DNA from: Meconema thalassinum
Lineage: Eukaryota; Arthropoda; Insecta; Orthoptera; Tettigoniidae
DNA: 64,000 nt
Assembly (NCBI GenBank): GCA_946902985.2
Contig: OX336393.1
Coordinates: 357,412,779-357,476,778 of the forward strand
Direction of reading: 5' to 3'
Shown: positions 22,508 through 33,782 of the stretch, piece after piece
How positions within the stretch are numbered: the stretch's first letter is position 1
Layout: each line of letters starts with the position of its first letter
The notes under the pieces: generated by a model
What the model was told of the DNA's origin: nothing
The model's input: the letters and a program-made list of their open reading frames with translations, nothing else
Database searches by the model: none
Program-made: the position numbers and the translations under genes

Positions 22508-24109
22508 TGGGGGTTGTTTATTGGGGTGCTAACTGTCATCTGACACCCGTGCGAGTGTGAGCATGTGTGCCAGTGCGAGCAATCCGCATATGTGACGCGC
22601 AGCTGTTATGTTTTTTTTTTGCTCGCGCCGGTTGGGCTGAGCGGAGAGGCGGCTCCTATCCACACATGTGGTGTGCAGCTGTTATTGTTTTTTGCTTAGG
22701 ATGTTAACCATCATTTGACACCCGTGCGAGTGTGAGCATGTGCACCAGTGCGAGCGATCACGTAATATGTCTGCAGTGTTCGCGTGAGACGTGGTTGACC
22801 TTTAACAAGTAGTGTTAACTTGGGGGTTCTGTCCACTAACTTATTGAACCCTCGTCGTATCGGCCCCGAACCTGATATCTCGCACTCGTAGTAATGCCCC
22901 CCCTCTTTTCCTATAGCCTCATTATTTAAATAAAATACCAAAACAAAAGGTCATTCGCGGTAGTGGGGTAGTGTATGTTCTCTTGCAAGTCGCGTGTGTG
23001 CTTGAATACGTATGGCTATGTTGGGAAAATATTTGGTGGAGGGCGAGGACTAAGGTTGAGTGAGGGCTCGTTTAAATGCTATTTTTCCCGCTCTATTTGA
23101 TGGTGAGGTAATTTTTTAAAAAGGGTGGAATTTGGAAACGCAATTTGAGGTAAACGTGCGTTTTTGACATTTTGGCGAATTTAATGAGCTTGTAAGGCTA
23201 GAACGATGTGTTATTTAGGAATGGTGTGACGTCCTCTTTGCTATGAATGTGTGTCGGTATATATATTTTTTTAAATTGTTTTTTTTTTAATTGGTGCTAT
23301 TTTGGAAACTGTGAAGATGAGAGAAAAGTTTGTTTGACGTCAATGAAAGGTCCCTATGCCCTCTAGGCTGACAGCAAGTTAGAAGTGTGTGGGACAAAAC
23401 AAAATGATAGCCTACTTTCTGGCGAACATTGGCGATGATTCGCGAACGCATGGTCGGATTTGAGCATATAGGGTGTCGTAGGACTTGTGGTGAACCACCC
23501 CTTGCTATGAACGGGAGTATATCCACCCCAAAATAAATCTACCCTTACCCGGGGGTTAAATAGTGGTTATTTTTGTATGCATGCGCACTTGAGGGCTTTT
23601 GTAAGAGAGCGGAATTTTTAAATGAATCTGTATAGATGAGGTTTTTTAAAATATTTATTAAAAAAACAAAAAACTAATAGGTCATTCGCTTTTTAGTATC
23701 TCGCTAACCAATAATGCGATTTAAACATATGGGGTGTCATAGGACTCGTAGTGAATTCTCCTTTTGTATGAATGAGGTATGTCAACCCCCAAAACAAAAA
23801 CTACCCTTACCTGGGGTGAAAGAGCAATTTTTGTGTGTATGCACACCGGTGGCTTTTGTCAAAAGGGCCTAACTACACATTTGTTAATATTTTCTGAACC
23901 CCTGATGGGATTTCGCCTTAGGCAGTATCCTAGCACTTGGGGTGTCGCCTAGTTTTTGAAAGTATGGTTAATTTTTTTTTGTCAAAAGGGCCTAACTACA
24001 CTTTTGTTAATATCTCGTGAACCAATCATGCTAGGGACTTGTATGAGGGGTCCTAGCACTTGGGGCGACGTCCCCCTTTGTGGGGTGAAACTACCCCCCA
24101 AAATTGAAA

Positions 24110-24935
24110 ACTCAATATCTTGGAAACTAAGAACCCTAAAATTAGGCGTGATAGCTTTAAAAATAGGTGATGACATAGGCTTTTACCTGGATTGGTCATT
24201 TCACCCCTAAAACAGTAGATAGTCATGTTATGAAAAAAAACGTGTTAAACATCTAATAATGATAAATGAAACTAAGATCTTTTGTTTTTCATGAAAAATA
24301 GTAGGGGGGTGAAAACTACCCCCAAATTGAAAAATCGATACCTTGGAAACTAAGAACCGTAAAATTATGTGTAATAGCTTAAAAAATTGGTTGTGACATA
24401 GGCTTTTACCTAGATAGATGATGCCACCCCTAGAACAGTAAATAGTGATTTTACAGTGGGGAAAAAGGTCTTAAACGGGTAAAAATGATAATTGAACCTA
24501 AGATCTTTTGTTTTTCATGAAAAATAGTAGGGGGGTGAAAACTACCCCCAAATTGAAAAATCGATACCTTGGAAACTAAGATCCGTAAAATTATGTGTAA
24601 TAGCTTAAAAAATTGGTTGTGACATTGGCTTGTACCTGGATAGATGATGTCACCCCTAAAACAGTAAATAGTGATTTTACAGTGGGGAAAATGGTCTTAA
24701 ACGGGTAAAAATGATAATTGAACCTAAGATATTTGTGATTCATGAAAAATAGTGGGGGGTGAAAACTACCCTCAAATTGAAAAAAATCGATATCTTGCAA
24801 ACTAAGAACCCTAAAATTAGGTTTGATAGTTGAAAAATAGGTGATGACATACGCTTTTACCTCGATAGATTATTTCACTCATAAAACAGGGAATAGTATT
24901 GTTACAGGAGAAAAAGTTATTAAACACTTAAAAGC
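24110..24935 (+). repeat. 225-bp tandem array, left arm
   Basis: Four units are marked by CTTGGAAACTAAGA or a variant near 24118, 24341, 24567 and 24792, with spacing 223-226 bp. Each contains 'ggggtgaaaactaccc' and 'gatgatgtcacccctaaaac'-type sequence. Confidence 0.85.
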
Positions 24936-24995
24936 ATAAGAGTTTTTTGAAACCATGCTTTAATGAATGTGTGTTTGGAGGATGACAGCTTGCAA

Positions 24996-25040
24996 ATTAA
25001 TATTATTATTATTATTTTTATTTTTATTATTATTATTAGG
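24996..25040 (+). repeat. (TTA)n microsatellite, left arm
   Basis: An ATT/TTA run of about 40 bp, mirrored at 37189-37225. Confidence 0.85.
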
Positions 25041-25618
25041 TAATTATGGATTAATGTGTTTATAGCTAATGAATAAGGCTACAGAGTTGTATCAGGTGTT
25101 GTACAAATCAGGATGGCCAAGCCGTTGCCATTCCCCATGAATATACCCAAAAGAGCCAAAACGTTAAGGTTATCGACCTGAGATTTTATAAAACTAATTA
25201 GCGGAGAGGGTGAAGTAAGGTGTTGTTTTGGACTGACAGTGGCTAACCCTTTCCCATGATTTACGAATTGACCCAAAATGTTTTACCTGACAAGACTGAG
25301 TGTACCTGTTGCAGCCTTTAGAAAATCGAACCCGGACCTGTGTGGTGACAGTCGAGTTATATTAATGATGCTTTTTGAACAAACGCACTCTTGCATACTA
25401 TCGCGGGGTTGAATCTGCACAGAGACACTGGCTTTGTTTGTGTAATGAGTCTTGGTGATAAGAACACGGCGCTCTTGCCAGCAAGTTTCATATTACTCGT
25501 CTGCTTGATAGTGGACGTGATTCGCACCGTGTTAACGTACATCACTTGATAGTTGTTAGGTAAGGGTTGACAAGGCTCAATAAACCTTATTGCAACCTTA
25601 AGATGAATATGAATTTCT

Positions 25619-25693
25619 TGGTATAGTCGGGGTTGCAAGCCAAGGCCTTAGGGTAGACAACCAACTATGTTAAACACTACACTGTGAGATGGT
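25619..25693 (-). repeat. tRNA-like SINE head, left arm
   Basis: Read on the minus strand, CAGTGTAGTGTTTAACATAG resembles box A and GCTTGCAACCCC resembles box B. Stems are degenerate. The same family occurs at 31118-31194. Confidence 0.45.
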
Positions 25694-28600
25694 CAAATGA
25701 TAATGTAACAGAACATATAGAAAAGTTTTATGTAGTTTAACGAATTGACTAAGAGCCATACCATGAGAGGTATAGGTAATTGAAATTGAATCCTTAGCTG
25801 TTGACCCTACTACATGTAAGCTATAGCAATGCCCGCCTATAAGCTATCATGTTAGAAAAAGAAATGTATGGGTTGTTTTAAACGGAGAATGATTGTGTTT
25901 ACTGTGAAACACAAATCTGAATTTAAAAATAGTTTATGTCCTACATGATGTTTGAACTCTCTTTTTATTTATACTTTAGACAAACGCTAACATAGTTGTA
26001 ATTCAGAAGCCATGGATGCCTCTTTTCCAATCCTACACCGTACACTGAAGTTAAAGTTAATAATGATCACGTTACAGGCAGCCAGTTTCAAAGCCATGAG
26101 AAATAAGAGAACAAAGTATAAAATACTTGACCCAGTCGGGAAATCAACATGGTGTTGTTTCAAACAAAAGACAAGCGTTCTATAAACTTGACCACCAAGC
26201 TGTCCTATCGACCTGTAATTGTTAGGCTGATGGTGAAAATAAAATTAAATGTAAACTATAACTAAAACTAACTACACACTTATAACTAGAAAAATGAAAT
26301 GTAAGACAAAAGGATAACAGGACAAATAAAGGACAGAAGGAATAAATAATGCCCCTCAACCCTCAAGAATGTGGATTGATGGATTTGAAAGGAAGGAGAG
26401 CCATAAAAGGTAGATATGAAAGTAAAAGAGGAGAGGGTCCCGCTCCAGAGGTAATCGATAAAAAGGAGGAAAACTGGGCCCAGCTCAGGAATCCCTTGTG
26501 GTCGCCAACTTCCAAACTCATCAGCCGTAAGCCCCTGAGGGTGTAGGCATATCCAGGGTGCACCACAAGTGGTGGGGCTACATACACCCTACCTTTAGTG
26601 TGGCTTGTGCAATAGGCAGGAAATAACATAAAAATAAAAAGAAGGCTGCCTCCTCACACAAGGAGGGTATCAGAAAAAATAAACAAGGGTCAATTAAGTC
26701 GGAAAATAAAGAGACTCCCTAAGCCTTGGATAGCCTAATAATGTCGGAGTCTGTAGAGAACAAGAGTTGACCAAGTGTGGTCGACAGGAAAGAAGACAGA
26801 CAGGAGCCTAGCACAAGTCAGTGGGAACAATGACGGACTCAGCTGGGGCTCCATGGTCGTCAACCTACATTCCACTAGATGAAAGCCCTTGTTTGGGGGT
26901 GGTGGAAAATAAACACCTCTTTTGTTTTAAATCACTGGCTTTAAGGACGGTAACAAATGGCATGCCTTTATAATGCGATACTGGTCCTAGGGGTATGCAA
27001 AATTGTATTAGATACTCAGCCAATAATAGTGTACATGACCCCTTATTATTTTCCCTAATTACAGTACATGGGAATGATGACCATGATTTCCAAGCCCCTA
27101 AGTAAGACAAAAACAAATTATTTCCATTTCCAAACAGTTGGGGTGAGCTGAGGTGAGTTTTCTAAACGTCAAACTCATTCGGATTTCCACTTTTACTCCA
27201 GGTAAATGCCATGTTTGCCCACAGACAAGGGCAAAGAAATCGAAACATGTTATGTTTGGATCAATTCCTTACCTACATGACAACATGTACTTGAAATAAC
27301 AAGTAATGAGCATTCTATGTTAACAATAGTGAGATGCTTGCAAACTGCCAATGCTTAGAGCTCATTAGCGGCTTCTAAGGGAGGCAAGGAGTACACTTAC
27401 TTGAAAAACTAACAAGAGGAGTGTTCGATTTTCCCCAACACCCAATCTGAAAGTAAATATAAATGACTATGCACTTAAGTCCATAACCACCTCCTTACCA
27501 TTCCTACCCTTCATAGTCAAAGGCACACATTAATACAGCCATCACAGTGACAGAGGTTATTTGTAAAATTTCTAAATATCTGAGATTTATCTTGAAATTG
27601 ACCAGAATTTTGTAAAATCCACTAAATTTACCGGAAATTTAGCAAATTCCACCAAATTTCAGCAAAATCCAACAAATCACTACCAGATTTATTGAAATGC
27701 CATTGAATTATTAAATAATGGTTTGAACTAGCTCAAATTTAGGTAAAATTACCCGCATATTGATGAAAATTCACCAAATTCTACCAAATTTAGCCAAGAG
27801 GTCTACAAACCATGAAATTTATCCATTTTTTTAAATTCACAACATATACTCGAAAATTCCATAATATTCCCTTGACGTGTATATTTTATTAGTTGTTGTT
27901 TCGTTTCCCACACTCCCTGCAGACAAATACCTGAACATGACTTTCTCCTAGACTAGGAGCTCCACATTCGACATGATAGCTGAGTTTCATCTCTCATAAA
28001 CTCGTCTCTGAGGTGGGTGTCAGAAAAGGCATCCAGCTGTAAAAACCACACCCTCACATAGACTTTCATAACTTCTTACTTTGAGGTTCATAACACCACG
28101 TTGAATGATTTATCGGTTTCCTTTTCACAATTCCTGTCTATACATTCCTCTTGAAGGTCGCAAGATGCTTGCAAGGTTCCTAAAATGCAATTCAATTTAA
28201 TAAATACCTTAAGATGGTTTGATTTGTTTAATGATATGGTGTTAATACTATTTTTAGGTCTTGACTGGCTTTGCAATAAGAATTGACTAACCAAACATGA
28301 GTTACCTATCAGGGAAACATTTTGGCCACTATGTTGGCTATTGACCAGTGAGTTTAGCTGTTTATAATTTTTTTAAACCATGAACAACACAGGCGTAAAC
28401 CTATAGATAAACCGTGTGACCATGTTTGTTAAACAAGACATTATACCAGAGACAATTAGGATACTTATGTAGAGTTTACCAAAAATAATGATGTGTAACA
28501 GTAAATGCTAGTCAACAAACAGTTATACACTTCTAAAAAAATCATCATACAATACCTGAGAGCTCTTCTAAAATTATTGATGTGTAACATGTTTCCACTA

Positions 28601-29418
28601 ACTTGCTATGTATTTTTTGGCTTGGGGGGTGATTTTCAAGAAATGCAAATGGAACTGAAATGCAATACAAACAATGAGCGCGCCTGGTGGCTGAGATTGA
28701 TACCACGACGTACTGTCGGTTATGTAGCTGTGTGGAATGTATATCAAATATGGTTTACTTCAAGGTCTGGAGATCCCTACAATTCATACAATAATGATTT
28801 GAAATGGTCATCCCATGGTGTGAAAATATTTATTAGGTATATGATATTTAATGTAAACAATTATGATTTATTAAATGTTTATATGTTTACAGTATTGTTA
28901 TTTAATGTAAGCACTTGAGGCACTATCGACCAAAATACAGCACTATCTTCAAAGTGTATTGCATACTTGAAGATTTGGTGGTCCCATTAAAGGTATTCCT
29001 ACAATAAATGATTTTCAAGTTGTCGTTCTATGACGTGAAAATATTTAATATATGATATTTGCTAACAGGATATGCCACTGGAATTATTTTACAAGTAGTT
29101 ATTTTAATGACAACAGAGTTCACTGTTAATAACGGAGAGCCCTATGTGGAATATAGGATAACATGTAACATAATATACGTGATATGTCACAACTGTAAGG
29201 TTTGTGATTTTTTTAAGATGCTTTTATACCTATATTAATCACCCAGTTTACAAGACTGATAACTGCAATGCTACGGAAAAATCATAACAAATCAAAAATG
29301 TGCATTGAAAAACCAAAAAGTGGTTGAGCAAATATACAGTCAACATGCAAAAAAACAAGAAATATATATACAAACTGTGTTAATTAATTTAATTCAGATA
29401 TCTATATTTTACAATAGG

Positions 29419-29451
29419 TATACACACGCACACACACACACACACACACAG
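29419..29451 (+). repeat. (CA)n microsatellite
   Basis: A CA run with one CG step, followed by GAGAGA. Confidence 0.9.
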
Positions 29452-29555
29452 AGAGAATACAGCTCTTTTTTGTTCATGTTTGCCTGCTACAGTTTTTAAA
29501 TATAACACTTGCTGAACATTATTTTAGGGGGTGGGGGTGTTGCTACGTTGACCAA

Positions 29556-30062
29556 TTACACAATAATACCAGCTTTACGAAGTTCATCTTCTATTGTTAA
29601 CAGCTCTTCCTCATAACCAATATGACCAGCCTGTTTACAGGCATGCAAGAGCTGTAGACGTTCGACTAATATATTAGGATCTTTCCATTTGCTATTTTTT
29701 ATGAATGGTTTCAAATACTCGGGAAGCAGTCCATCATTTTCACCATCAACATCATTATCAACCTCATCATTATAATCATCTTCATAATGATCATCCTCGT
29801 CATCTTTACCATCATAATTTCCACCTGTGTCCACAGTCTGTTCAATGGTTTGAGTTCCCTTTGATAGTGTTGAAAACTTCTTTTTAGATGTACTAGAGTG
29901 CTTTAACATTATGTTATTATCACCATCACCATCCTTTTCATCTTCCCCAACCATCTTCTTGATGGGGTATGTTGTCTCTGATAGAGTTGAGGGCTTTTGA
30001 GATGTGTGTGTGTGTCTGATCATGGGTTTTACTGGAGGTCTTAAAGGTTTCTCATTAAACAA
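29556..30062 (-). pseudogene. Downstream half of the FLYWCH gene (second frame)
   Basis: This minus-strand frame is open from a TAG near 30190 down to the stop at 29556. It has no good ATG of its own: the codon taken as a start at 30062 is TTG. Reading order suggests it is the continuation of the FLYWCH frame after a one- or two-base shift. It begins with a basic stretch (RSKKPSPRKKNS), passes through a Ser/Thr-rich region, then a strongly acidic run (DDEDDHYEDDYNDEVDND). It ends with a leucine-rich, probably helical tail (LVERLQLLHACKQAG, then an EEELLTIEDELRKAGII stretch). An acidic region and a helical tail suit a DNA-associated nuclear protein, but no domain can be named. Confidence 0.5.
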
Positions 30063-30391
30063 CTCGCTAACAGCATGAGTGCGTTGTAGTGTATTAAACC
30101 CGAGGTTAATATTATCTTGAGCAGCACTATTTTTTTTTCTTGGACTTGGTTTTTTGCTTCGGTTTGAGATTTCCTTACATTTACACTAGCATGATTATTA
30201 AGTTTACAATCATGACTGTTTGAAGAAAGTATGTCCAATTCTCTTGTCTTAAGCATTCCTCGACACTGTTTCGATCGTTGCTTTGAACAGCGCCAAATAA
30301 CAGTTCCATTTTTATTGCTTCGTTTCAAAATATATGAATATCCTTTATAGTATGCATAAGGCTTACCATACCTAGTCACTGATACTTCCAT
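30041..30391 (-). CDS. FLYWCH-type zinc-finger protein, frameshifted
   Basis: I take the start as ATG at 30391, giving MEVSVTRYGKPYAYYKGY; an upstream ATG at 30430 would add 13 residues. The FLYWCH fold is visible from the YG...GYSYIL segment, then WRC, CRGML and SHDC. The putative zinc ligands are C35, C43 and H60 (counted from this start), with a cysteine at 62 where the family usually has histidine. FLYWCH fingers bind DNA or protein and occur in Drosophila mod(mdg4) isoforms and in Mutator-type transposons. Here the gene lies alone in the loop of the giant palindrome. About 25 residues after the finger the frame drifts into unlikely sequence. The sensible continuation lies in the other minus-strand frame, so an indel near the A-runs at 30125-30180 probably broke the gene. 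Confidence 0.7.
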   Translation of the reverse strand: MEVSVTRYGKPYAYYKGYSYILKRSNKNGTVIWRCSKQRSKQCRGMLKTRELDILSSNSHDCKLNNHASVNVRKSQTEAKNQVQEKKIVLLKIILTSGLIHYNALMLLASCLMRNL

Positions 30392-30454
30392 ATCAACTTT
30401 CAAGCATAATCTAATTTCTAGTAAAGACAACTTGGTAATAACAACAATAGATTA

Positions 30455-30735
30455 ATGTGGGAGCATATATAGATGCAAAAAGAGGGAGCAAAAGTGGGGG
30501 TAAAAAGTGTCAGCGAAAGTGGGAGCAAATGTGGGAGCAAAAACTGTGAGCAAAAATTGGGAAGCAAAAAGTGGGAGCATATATGGGATGAAATGTGGGA
30601 GCAAAGCAAATATAAAAAGTGGGAGCAAATATGCTAACAAATATGTCAACAAATATGCCGGCAAAAGTAAATACACAATTCAAGATAGTTGAAAGTGCAA
30701 AGAAAATATGGAAGCAAATATGAGAGCCAATGTAG
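30455..30735 (+). repeat. GTGGGAGCAAA minisatellite, left patch
   Basis: Degenerate 12-14 bp units of the form GTGGGAGCAAATAT. They keep frames open on both strands, which explains several spurious short ORFs here. Confidence 0.85.
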
Positions 30736-30775
30736 TGTTTTTCTAAAACAACTAAGCATAACAAACTTAGTCATA

Positions 30776-31090
30776 ACCTAACCTAACCTAACCTGTCCCA
30801 ACCTCACCTAACCTAACTTCACCTATCCTAACCTAACCTAACCTACCCTAACCTAACCAAACTTAACTTCACCTATCTTAACCTAACCTAGCCTAACATA
30901 ACCTAACCTAACCTCACCTAACCTAACCTAACGTAACCCAACTTCACCTAACCTAACCTCACCTAACCCAACTTCACATAACCTAACCTAACTTCACCTA
31001 ACCTAACTTGACCCAACTTTACCTAACCTAAACTATCATAAATTCACCTAACCTAACTTTACCTAACCTAACTTCACCCAACCTAACCTT
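30776..31090 (+). repeat. Degenerate (CCTAA)n telomere-like array
   Basis: Over about 310 bp the sequence is mostly CCTAA repeats, mixed with CCTCA, CTTCA and CCCAA variants. CCTAA is the complement of the arthropod telomere unit TTAGG. The variants show it is an old interstitial tract or a telomere-like simple repeat, not an active telomere. Confidence 0.75.
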
Positions 31091-31117
31091 TCAACTCTCA
31101 GATCAAAATTAAATTCT

Positions 31118-31194
31118 GGGCATAGTTGAGTTGGAACCCATGACCTCAGGGTTATCACCAAAGTATACTAACCACTACACCGCGAGATGGGCAA
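31118..31194 (-). repeat. tRNA-like SINE fragment
   Basis: On the minus strand GGTGTAGTGGTTAGTATAC (box A) and GGGTTCCAACTC (box B) are 30-35 bp apart. The body resembles a worn tRNA, and flanking stems do not close. Related copies lie in both palindrome arms. Confidence 0.55.
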
Positions 31195-31369
31195 ATTATC
31201 ACGCAGCACAACACAAAAATAAAAGTTTCCTGTAGTGTAATTCATTGGCTGACAACCATAGTTGGGAATTCAAACCCAAGACTTCTGCACTTTTGTTATG
31301 AACATTATCTGAAATATTATTCCATTTACATTTTTCTGCTGCTTATAATTATAAGAGTTGGCATTAATA

Positions 31370-31470
31370 TGGGATCAAAAAGTGTGAGAAAAAAAGTGGG
31401 AGCCAATATGGGAGCAAAAGTGGGAGCAAATGTGGGAGCCAATATGGGAGCAAATGTGGGAGCAAATCAG
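31370..31470 (+). repeat. GTGGGAGCAAA minisatellite, right patch
   Basis: The same 12-14 bp unit as at 30455-30735, on the other side of the CCTAA array and in the same orientation. Confidence 0.85.
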
Positions 31471-31819
31471 CTCACCTCGGATATCAGCAGTGAGTGCTCA
31501 TATCCACCGCTAGGTAGCGGAAAACAGTTTGCGTGTTGTATGCAATGATCTTACTAAGTTTGACTGCATGCAAAACGTGCTTGTATAAGCTGTGCATATA
31601 ATTTTAATATACAATTAACACTAAGTGTTCAGAACTAACATGTATAGCCTTTTCTAGGGTATCCTTAGCAAGAAAGACTGACTAACCCAGGAGTGTAAAG
31701 CCTTGCCATATTCAGTAAGCACCTGTTGGCAGAAAAAGTTTCCTGATAATAACGGACTTAATGAATATGAAACGTCTTTTGAGTGTCGACAGTACAAGTG
31801 GAAAACCACATATGCTTGA

Positions 31820-32012
31820 CGTTTAGAAAACTCACCTCACCTCACCCCAAATGTTTGGAAATGGAAATAATTTGTTTTTGTCTTACTTAGGGGCTTGGAA
31901 ATCATGGTCATCATTCCCATGTACTGAAATTAGGGAAAATAATAAGGGGTCATGTACACTATTATTAGCTGAGTATCTAATACAATTTTGCATACCCCTA
32001 GGACCAGTATCG
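31820..32012 (+). repeat. Extra copy of arm sequence at loop edge
   Basis: About 190 bp here match 35052-35255 in the same orientation and 26970-27170 in reverse. The copy stops at 'ggaccagtatcgcatta', exactly where the right arm begins. Confidence 0.85.
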
Positions 32013-32460
32013 CATTATTTTTTGGTAAACTCTACATAAGTATCCTAATTGTCTCTGGTATAATGTCTTGTTTAACAAACATGGTCACACGGTTTATCTA
32101 TAGGTTTACGCCTGTGTTGTTTATGGTTTAAAACAAGATGTTCAGCAAAGAACATATAGCCTACTTTCTCCTAAATGTATGGGTATCTTTATGACTCTTT
32201 GTCCTCATCCCTAACACAATCACCCCTACCACAATGTATTGTTTGTTTTCTTTTATATTGATAATAAGCCAGTAAGTGTCAAAATCAATATTATATACTT
32301 TATGATGATTGAATAACAAAACTACTAACTTATTGTAATGCATTCACGTCCGTTAATCTCTATATTAAGCCAGCCTGCAAAATTAAGAATCCTCCGCCCC
32401 AATCACAGTAGGTGGTGCTGCGACCTATCAGTGAATTAATCTTTATCTTGTACGCCTATG

Positions 32461-32492
32461 CACTGCCATCGTAATGTACTACGATGGCAGTG
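32461..32492. repeat. Perfect hairpin inside HINE A
   Basis: Arms CACTGCCATCGTA and TACGATGGCAGTG (13 bp each) around a 6-base ATGTAC loop. Confidence 0.85.
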
Positions 32493-33665
32493 TTCTATGG
32501 GTGTTGAATGAGTAGGCAGTTTAAAGTAGCCAAGAGGGAGGCGATCCAGCTGGCAGTGTTTAAAGGTATTCGGAGCGCGATCGTGGCTAATAGTTGAACT
32601 ACCAGTATTACAAAATTGCCATACTTCAGGAGGCCAGCTCAGGCATTTACACAGCGTTATGTTTGGAACAATATTACCCACATAATCCACAAGAGGACAG
32701 CACCGTACAGAGGCATTAAGAAGGCTGTGGTTAATGACAACGTGTATCTAGTTCTTCTATTCTCCTTTTCCTATTGTCTTCTGTTTATGTGCGATGCTGG
32801 GACTGTGATTTTATTAATATACGAGTGTATACTTTATCCTCTCCTTTGAGCTAAATGACATTTTATTCAGTATCTGTGGAAAAAGCTCGAGCACATCATT
32901 TGTAAAAGAATTCAAGAAAAAAAAACTAACTGTAGCAGTACTCGATCCCCAGTCTACTGCGTGTCAGACTAACATGCTAGCCCAGAGCTAACCGTATCCA
33001 TGACGTCAAGTGTTCTTAACTGACATATTAGATACAAACTGTTGGCAAATAATGACTTTAAATAAACGATTTCTTCACTGCAGTACATCTTCATTAAAGA
33101 TCATTTCATACAAAGTTTATATTATTGTATCAGTACGGTATATCACATACAACATACTAAAACTACTGAAATATAAGACAGGCACATGAGGACAGCTGCC
33201 ATCTTGTCGTGTGACACAAACGGCTCAGCTCTTTTAAGCCACTCATACTGTATAACATTATAATATTAAATTATAATAAATAACGGATCACGACCTTCAG
33301 GATAGCTTAAACCCCCCTAGGCTCGATAATCGGAATTGGTGGGTCTTAAGCTATTTATTAAAATGGTTGCATAATTCACACGGCCGCCATCCTGAAATGG
33401 CATGGCCGATGACCTTGAATTTTGGGTGAAAGACGCGTCATATATAAAGGTATGTTGTCACCAATTTTGGTAGAGATCGGATGATTAGTTTAGCCGTAAT
33501 TTGATTTTACGTTTTGAACATTTGAGTGGCCGCCATTCTGTTTTGGTAAAGATGGCGGCGATATAAAGTATGACTCTGAGGTGTCCTTTACTAGTGCTAC
33601 CTCTGTACCGAATTTCGTTCAATTCGGTTTCACCGTGTTCGAATTGATAGGGGGGACAGACATTC

Positions 33666-33782
33666 AGAGTACACACACTCACACACACACAGACACACAC
33701 ACACACACACACACACAGACTCACACACACACATACACACACACACACAGACTCACACACACACATACACACACACAGACAG
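33666..33782 (+). repeat. (CA)n/(GACA) microsatellite of HINE A
   Basis: CA-rich tract broken by GACT and GACA steps, next to the conserved 'ttcgccctgtgttgatctca' head block. Confidence 0.9.

Larger units (their letters stand above)
22298..28490 (+). repeat. Left arm of giant palindrome (6.19 kb)
   Basis: The arm is mirrored at 32013-39936. It holds CRE-like TGACGTCA palindromes near the tip, a 182-bp duplication around 22530-22770, a 225-bp tandem array, a TTA microsatellite, tRNA-like fragments and an 'accaaattt'-rich patch at 27590-27830. No frame exceeds about 95 codons, and every sizeable frame here also appears reversed in the other arm. Confidence 0.9.
28491..32012. other. Loop of giant palindrome (3.5 kb)
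   Basis: This is the only single-copy part of the element apart from the later HINE. It holds the frameshifted FLYWCH gene, a CA microsatellite, the GTGGGAGCAAA minisatellite on both sides of a CCTAA array, a tRNA-like fragment and an extra copy of arm sequence at 31820-32012. The open frame at 28505-28918 (137 codons) shows no motif I recognise. Confidence 0.75.

Noticed and set aside
23404..23425. TAGCCTACTTTC-like string inside the palindrome arm, resembling a HINE head
   Set aside because: No hairpin partner, microsatellite or 3' end follows, so a chance match or a tiny scar is more likely.
28505..28918. 137-codon frame in the palindrome loop
   Set aside because: No motif and ordinary chance length for AT-rich DNA. 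Kept only as a remark.
30418..30764. Several overlapping reverse frames rich in His, Leu and Phe
   Set aside because: Produced by the GTGGGAGCAAA minisatellite.
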